Shown here: one piece after another, positions 60,360-64,000 of the stretch
Numbering within the stretch: position 1 is the first letter of the stretch
How the letters are laid out: each line of letters opens with the position of its first letter
Assembly: GCF_014489615.1 (NCBI RefSeq)
Contig: NZ_CP060825.1
Span: 4,164,501 to 4,228,500 of the forward strand
Length of the DNA: 64,000 nt
DNA from: Streptomyces genisteinicus
GTDB lineage: Bacteria; Actinomycetota; Actinomycetes; Streptomycetales; Streptomycetaceae
Direction of reading: 5' to 3'
Notes under the pieces: generated by a model
Database searches by the model: none
What the model was told of the DNA's origin: nothing
What the model saw: only the letters and a program-made list of their open reading frames with translations
Made by a program: the position numbers and the translations under genes

Positions 60360-61246
60360 GGGTGCCTCTCCCCGGTGGCGGTGGCGGTGTTGGTGGCAGT
60401 GGCAGTGGCAGTGGCGGCGGTGGCGGGGCGGTCCGCGGGCTCCCGTCCGGGGCGCGTCGCGCGGGCCGTCGTCCGGCCGGTGCCGCGGGGCAGCCACCGC
60501 GTCACCCGTCGGCCCGCCACCTCGACGGCGGTGGAGGTGAGCCAGCCGAGGACGCCGATGGTGACCATGCCGACGAAGACGCCGGGGTAGTCGACGACCG
60601 TGTAGTCCTGCCAGGTGCGGTATCCCACCCCGTACTCGCCGGAGATCATCTCGGCCGAGATCACGCAGATCCAGGACACCCCGATGCCCACCGAGAGCCC
60701 GCCGAGGACGCCGGGCAGGGCGCCCGGCAGGACCACCGACCACAGCACCCGTCCGCGGCCGCCGCCCATGGTCCGCACCGCTTCCTCCCAGACGGGCGCG
60801 AGCGCGCGCACCGCGTGGCGGGTGGAGACCGTGACGGGGAAGAAGGCCGCGGTGAACGTGATGAAGACGATGCCCTGCTCGTTGCTCGGGAAGAGCAGGA
60901 TCGCCACCGGCACCAGGGCGATCGCCGGTATCGGCCGCAGCACCTCCAGCAGCGGGCCGATCACGTCCTCGGCCACCCGCGAGCGGGCGACCGCCGTGCC
61001 GACGGCGACGCCCGCGACGGCCGCGAGCAGGAAACCGGTCACGATCCGGGTGACGCTGTCGGTCAGGTCCTGCCAGTAGGTGGCCCCGCCGACGCGCTCT
61101 CCGAAGGCCCGCGCCACCTCGGTGACGGTGGGGAACTGCTCGAACCGCAGCCACAGGTTCACGTCCTGCGCGGTCAGCAGCTGCCAGAGCCCGAGCGCGG
61201 CGGCCAGGGACAGCGCGCGCACCGCGTGGCGGGCCGTGCGGTTCAC
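60356..61246 (-). CDS. ABC transporter permease, SsuC/TauC family
   Basis: A 296-residue permease with about six transmembrane helices of the BPD_transp_1 type. The coupling loop is EEAVRTMGGGRGRVLWSVVLPGALP (in two parts, about residues 158-182), with the EAA motif. The C-terminal tail is Thr/Ala-rich, including a TATATATNTATATG-type stretch encoded by a short repeat. It begins at GTG 61246, overlapping the binding-protein stop by GTGA. Together with its neighbours it is expected to import a small oxyanion or organosulfur-like compound. Confidence 0.9.
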   Translation of the reverse strand: MNRTARHAVRALSLAAALGLWQLLTAQDVNLWLRFEQFPTVTEVARAFGERVGGATYWQDLTDSVTRIVTGFLLAAVAGVAVGTAVARSRVAEDVIGPLLEVLRPIPAIALVPVAILLFPSNEQGIVFITFTAAFFPVTVSTRHAVRALAPVWEEAVRTMGGGRGRVLWSVVLPGALPGVLGGLSVGIGVSWICVISAEMISGEYGVGYRTWQDYTVVDYPGVFVGMVTIGVLGWLTSTAVEVAGRRVTRWLPRGTGRTTARATRPGREPADRPATAATATATATNTATATGERHP

Positions 61247-62610
61247 GAGGCGGCCCGTTCCAGGGCCTGCGCGTACGGCAGGGTGCGCGCTCCCGGGTGC
61301 GCGGCGATCCAGTCGGCGGCGGCGGACGGGGCGAGGAACGGCAGCAGTGCGTCGCCGTCGGCGACCCAGACGGCCTTGTCGGCGAACCACGGTGTGCCGG
61401 TCGTGGCATCGGGGACGTACGCGGCCCGCACCGCCCCGCGGTCCGCCGCCACCGCGGAGAGCAGGGCCTCGGGGGAGTCGTAGGACCGGGTGGTGCCGTC
61501 CTTGCGCCACAGCTCGCCGCGGGCGGCCGGGGCCTTCGCCGTGAGCGCCGCGTCGTATCCGGCGCCGTGCGCGCGTCGCAGGTACCGGTCGTCGACGAAG
61601 GCGTCCACGAACGACTCGGCGTCCAGGTCCCCGACGAGCCCGGCCGACGCCAGCACGGGGACGTCCTGCTTCAGCGCGGCGACGAGGTCGGGCCGGACGG
61701 CGGTGCCGAAGGTGGCGATGCCGTTGGCGCCGTTGTAGAGGTAGACGACCTCGGCCGGCAGGCCCGTGGCCCGTGCGACGGACTCGGCCGCGGCGACCGG
61801 CTTCTCGCGCAGGTACTTTGTCGCGCGGATCTGGGCGCGCAGGAAGTCCTCCAGCACGGCGGTGTGCTCCTCGGCGAAGTCCTCCCGCGCGGTGACGCCG
61901 TGGAAGGTCGGCAGGCCGAGGGCCGCGCCGTCGTAGAGCGCCGTCGCCCGCCCCTGGTGGGCGAGGAGCCCCGGCCAGGCCACGAACTGGGAGAGCGCGT
62001 CGGCGCTGCCGGACTGGAGCGCCGAAGCGCCCACCGCGGGCTGCTGGTTGAGCTTGCGGATGTCCTTGTCCGGGTCGAGGCCCTCCCGCTGGAGGGCCCG
62101 CACCAAGGTGCCGTCGGCGGCCGATCCGACGCTGGTGGACACCTTCGTCCCCTTGAGGTCGCGCAGGGACGTGAGGCCGGAACCGGGCGCGGTGACGATG
62201 GTGTTGAGCCCGCCGCGGAGGTTGTAGCCGGTGACGGAGACGAGCCGGGTGGGCCGGTCGAGCTGCTTGCCGCGCGCCGCGTTGAGCAGCAGGGGGAAGT
62301 CGCCCATCGAGCCGATGTCGATCTTGCCCGCGGTCATCTGCGCGGTGATCGGGGCGCCGGTGGCGTAGTCCTGCCAGCGGACCTCGTAGGTGACGCCGTC
62401 GCGTGCGCCGCGCTCCTCCAGCTCCTCCTCGAAGTAGCCGAGGGAGCGCAGCAGGGTGCCGACGGTGACGGTGTTGATGGTCTTCGACTGGTAGCCGACG
62501 GTCACCGTGACGGTGTCCGGGCCTCCGACCTCCGCTCCGCCGCCGCAGCCGGCGGCGGCCGGGACCAGGAGCGCGAGTGCGAGCAGCGCGCGGGGTGCCG
62601 TGCGTGTCAT
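61243..62610 (-). CDS. ABC transporter substrate-binding lipoprotein, SsuA/NrtA-like
   Basis: A 455-residue lipoprotein with lipobox AAAGC (Cys22). The TVTVGYQSKTINTVTVG start, GKIDIGSMGDFPLL (about 95-108) and QFVAWPGLLAH stretches fit the sulfonate/nitrate/bicarbonate-binding SsuA/TauA/NMT1 type. It is about 100 residues longer than typical SsuA because of a C-terminal extension (from about 330), so the ligand may be larger or different. It starts 16 bases after the ferredoxin gene. Confidence 0.88.
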   Translation of the reverse strand: MTRTAPRALLALALLVPAAAGCGGGAEVGGPDTVTVTVGYQSKTINTVTVGTLLRSLGYFEEELEERGARDGVTYEVRWQDYATGAPITAQMTAGKIDIGSMGDFPLLLNAARGKQLDRPTRLVSVTGYNLRGGLNTIVTAPGSGLTSLRDLKGTKVSTSVGSAADGTLVRALQREGLDPDKDIRKLNQQPAVGASALQSGSADALSQFVAWPGLLAHQGRATALYDGAALGLPTFHGVTAREDFAEEHTAVLEDFLRAQIRATKYLREKPVAAAESVARATGLPAEVVYLYNGANGIATFGTAVRPDLVAALKQDVPVLASAGLVGDLDAESFVDAFVDDRYLRRAHGAGYDAALTAKAPAARGELWRKDGTTRSYDSPEALLSAVAADRGAVRAAYVPDATTGTPWFADKAVWVADGDALLPFLAPSAAADWIAAHPGARTLPYAQALERAAS

Positions 62611-62625
62611 GGGGGCGGGCCTCTC

Positions 62626-62853
62626 TCAGCGGAGCAGGTAGGGCATGTTGACCGTGACCGCGCCGGTGGGGCACCGGGCGGCGCACGGGCCGCAGTACCA
62701 GCACTCGTCCACGTGCATGTAGGCCTTGCCGTCGTCCTCGCGGATGGCGAGGGAGTCGAGCGGGCACATGTCGACGCACAGGGTGCAGCCGGTGATGCAC
62801 TTCGACTCGTCGATGGTCACGGGCACGTCGGCCCGCTGGGGCGCCAGAGGCAT
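62626..62853 (-). CDS. AprB-like 2[4Fe-4S] ferredoxin
   Basis: A 75-residue iron-sulfur protein with two [4Fe-4S] motifs. The first is Cys19, Cys23, Cys26 and Cys30 (KCITGCTLCVDMCPLDSLA, a CxxxCxxCxxxC pattern), and the second is Cys51, Cys54, Cys57 and Cys61 (ECWYCGPCAARCP). The ECWYC-type second motif and the CPLDSLAI sequence resemble AprB, the electron-transfer subunit of APS reductase. It is likely to serve the AprA-like flavoprotein encoded at the other end of the operon. ATG 62853 follows GGAG. Confidence 0.9.
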   Translation of the reverse strand: MPLAPQRADVPVTIDESKCITGCTLCVDMCPLDSLAIREDDGKAYMHVDECWYCGPCAARCPTGAVTVNMPYLLR

Positions 62854-62918
62854 GGCGGTCTCCAGGAGTGGCGGGAGGGTGTCGGGGGAGTCCGGGGAGC
62901 GGCCGCGGCCGGGCCGGC

Positions 62919-63689
62919 TCAGCAGGCGCGGTGGAGCAGTCCGCTCATGGCGATGCGGTCGCCGCGGAAGCGGATGAACTCCAGGTCCACGGGGCGTCCG
63001 TCGCGCAGATGGGTGAGCCGTTCCAGCATCAGCACGGCCGCTCCGCGCGGTGCCTGGAGGACGGCGGCGGAGTGCGCGTCGGCGTTGACGGCCTCCAGGG
63101 TGATGTCCGCCGTTCCGAGCGGCTGCCCGGTGAGGCGTTCCAGCAGCCGGAACACGTCGTTGTGCTCCAGGTCGCAGTCGAGCAGTCGCGCCCCGATGTC
63201 CATCGGGACGTAGGTGAGGTCCAGGGAGAGGGGCAGCCCGCCGAGGCGGCGCAGCCGTTCGATGTAGAGCACGTCGGAGTGCTCGGGGACGCCGAGCCGC
63301 CGCGCCACCGGACCGGGTGCGGTGACCGGGCACACGGTGCGCACCTCGTTGGTGACGGTGCCGTGTTCGCGGAGGGTTTCCGCGAGGCCCTGGAGGCGGT
63401 CGAGGCCGTGGGGGTACTTCTCGGCCACCACCACCGTGCCGACTCCGGGCTGCCGTTCGATCAGCCCCTCCGCGCGCAGCAGGTCCAGCGCCTGGCGGAC
63501 GGTGTTGCGCGAGACCCGGTAGTCGGCCCCGATGGCGCCCTCCAGGGGGAGGACGCCGCCGGGGAAGCCCGCGGTGCGGATCTGGTGCCGCAGCAGATCG
63601 GCGAGCTGCCGTGCCTGGTCCGCGCGCAGCCGTCGCCGGCGGGCGGCGGCGACGGGCACTGCGTGCTCACGGATGCGTTCGGCTGGCAT
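62919..63689 (-). CDS. GntR family (HutC/UTRA) transcriptional regulator
   Basis: A 256-residue regulator with an N-terminal winged helix (about residues 15-80; ADYRVSRNTVRQALDLLRAE) and a C-terminal UTRA ligand domain (about 95-250), the HutC subfamily. It is the first gene of the minus-strand operon and is therefore the obvious local regulator of the transporter/redox genes. The start at 63689 is preceded by TAGGG. Upstream in-frame starts would add 16 or more basic residues. Two palindromes lie upstream. Confidence 0.9.
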   Translation of the reverse strand: MPAERIREHAVPVAAARRRRLRADQARQLADLLRHQIRTAGFPGGVLPLEGAIGADYRVSRNTVRQALDLLRAEGLIERQPGVGTVVVAEKYPHGLDRLQGLAETLREHGTVTNEVRTVCPVTAPGPVARRLGVPEHSDVLYIERLRRLGGLPLSLDLTYVPMDIGARLLDCDLEHNDVFRLLERLTGQPLGTADITLEAVNADAHSAAVLQAPRGAAVLMLERLTHLRDGRPVDLEFIRFRGDRIAMSGLLHRAC

Positions 63690-63723
63690 GCGACGGACCC
63701 TACCGAGGCGGCGCACGCCATGG

Positions 63724-63736
63724 TGTTGCCACAACA
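63724..63736. promoter_or_regulatory. 13-bp palindrome upstream of gntR
   Basis: TGTTG-CCA-CAACA is a perfect inverted repeat 35 bases upstream of the GntR start. It is a candidate autoregulatory operator. The evidence is symmetry and position. Confidence 0.45.
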
Positions 63737-63888
63737 TTGCGCCACCTGAGGCCTTGTCGGCGCCGCCCTGACCTGCGGCTTCGTGCAGCGCCGGGGAAGA
63801 TCTGCCACTTGTCGGCCACCGGACGCCCGGGCGCGTGCCCCGGCCCTGTTCCCTGCCGGGGCGGTGCGTGGCAGGGTGGCCCGGTCCG

Positions 63889-63904
63889 CAGGTCTGGACC
63901 AATC
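63889..63904. promoter_or_regulatory. HutC/DasR-like operator before the right-edge gene
   Basis: GCAGGTCTGGACCAAT matches the DasR-type site ACTGGTCTAGACCACT at 12 of 16 positions, and its core GGTC-TG-GACC is symmetrical. It lies 25 bases before the ATG at 63930. Both DasR and the HutC-family regulator encoded at 62919 bind sites of this general form, so either could act here. Confidence 0.5.
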
Positions 63905-63929
63905 GGTCCGTCGGTGAGGGAGCGAGACG

Positions 63930-64000
63930 ATGCGCGGCACCACCGTGACACCGGGGGCCACCACCCCGCCCCGGACGCCGGACGACGGCGCCCTGCCCAT
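63930..64000 (+). CDS. N-terminal fragment of an unidentified protein
   Basis: ATG 63930 with GGGAG eight bases upstream opens a frame to the window edge. The 23 visible residues (MRGTTVTPGATTPPRTPDDG...) are Thr/Pro-rich and carry no recognisable motif. It is divergent from the GntR-led operon and may share its regulation. The product cannot be named. Confidence 0.5.
   Translation, partial: MRGTTVTPGATTPPRTPDDGALP

Noticed and set aside
60356..62800. Single fused protein spanning the ABC binding protein and permease
   Set aside because: The continuous frame reads the lipoprotein gene in the wrong phase. The lipoprotein, permease and ATPase each have proper starts with 4-bp overlaps.
63690..63902. 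N-terminally extended GntR regulator
   Set aside because: The added residues are basic and unlike the family. They would also cover the palindrome expected to be an operator.

Overview
The window reads as chromosomal core DNA of a Streptomyces-type actinomycete. The GC content is very high. Many genes start with GTG, and adjacent genes often overlap by ATGA or GTGA. The gene set is typical of the genus: futalosine-route menaquinone genes, System II cytochrome c maturation, a 14-gene nuo operon, a DUF4229 protein, and a small leader peptide of the HVDLCR type. No rRNA, tRNA, CRISPR array, insertion sequence or prophage was seen.

Layout. 1-6.1 kb: the end of a histidine phosphatase, a Tat lipoprotein related to polysaccharide deacetylases, then a tightly coupled cytochrome c maturation operon (TlpA/ResA-like thioredoxin, CcdA, ResB, CcsB). 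6.1-10.3 kb, minus strand: a large P-loop ATPase coupled to a membrane-anchored periplasmic-binding-type protein, preceded by a 10-nt-period repeat, and a PLDc_N membrane protein. 10.4-17 kb: menaquinone genes (UbiD-type decarboxylase, an unknown 155-aa protein, prenyltransferase MqnP, UbiX, an Lrp regulator, MqnE) with a rhomboid protease and a 48-aa mini-gene. 17-20 kb: a GNAT, a DUF4229 protein, and a Cys-rich leader peptide ahead of a DAACS-family symporter. 20-26.4 kb: a fatty acyl module (TetR, MaoC/HtdX-like hydratase, double-domain FabG, thiolase, acyl-CoA synthetase). 26.7-36 kb: a cold-shock protein with an attenuator-like leader, MqnA, a Ser/Thr kinase, MqnC, an amidohydrolase-like fragment protein, the MqnG/UbiE methyltransferase, glutaminase, a GNAT, and a MenJ-like isoprenoid reductase. 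36-39.1 kb: a small membrane protein, a secreted FG-GAP repeat protein and an NlpC/P60 endopeptidase. 39.8-56 kb: nuoA-N, with a Rex-type operator in front and a strong terminator behind. 56-64 kb, minus strand: a Uma2 nuclease-fold protein and a compact operon of an AprA-like flavoprotein fused to HEAT repeats, a sulfonate/nitrate-type ABC importer, an AprB-like ferredoxin and a GntR/HutC regulator.

How it fits together. Much of the window serves respiration. Mqn proteins make menaquinone, the MenJ-like enzyme probably saturates its side chain, Nuo feeds electrons into it, and the Ccs proteins mature cytochrome c. A Rex-like site before nuoA suggests NADH/NAD+ control. The most unusual material is the 56.8-63.7 kb import-plus-redox operon, the 92-bp tandem duplication that creates two 31-codon coupled ORFs between nuoB and nuoC (with an equal-length ORF between nuoF and nuoG), the cluster of GATCAC motifs upstream of nuo, the Cys-rich leader before the symporter, and the terminator-like hairpin in the cold-shock leader.
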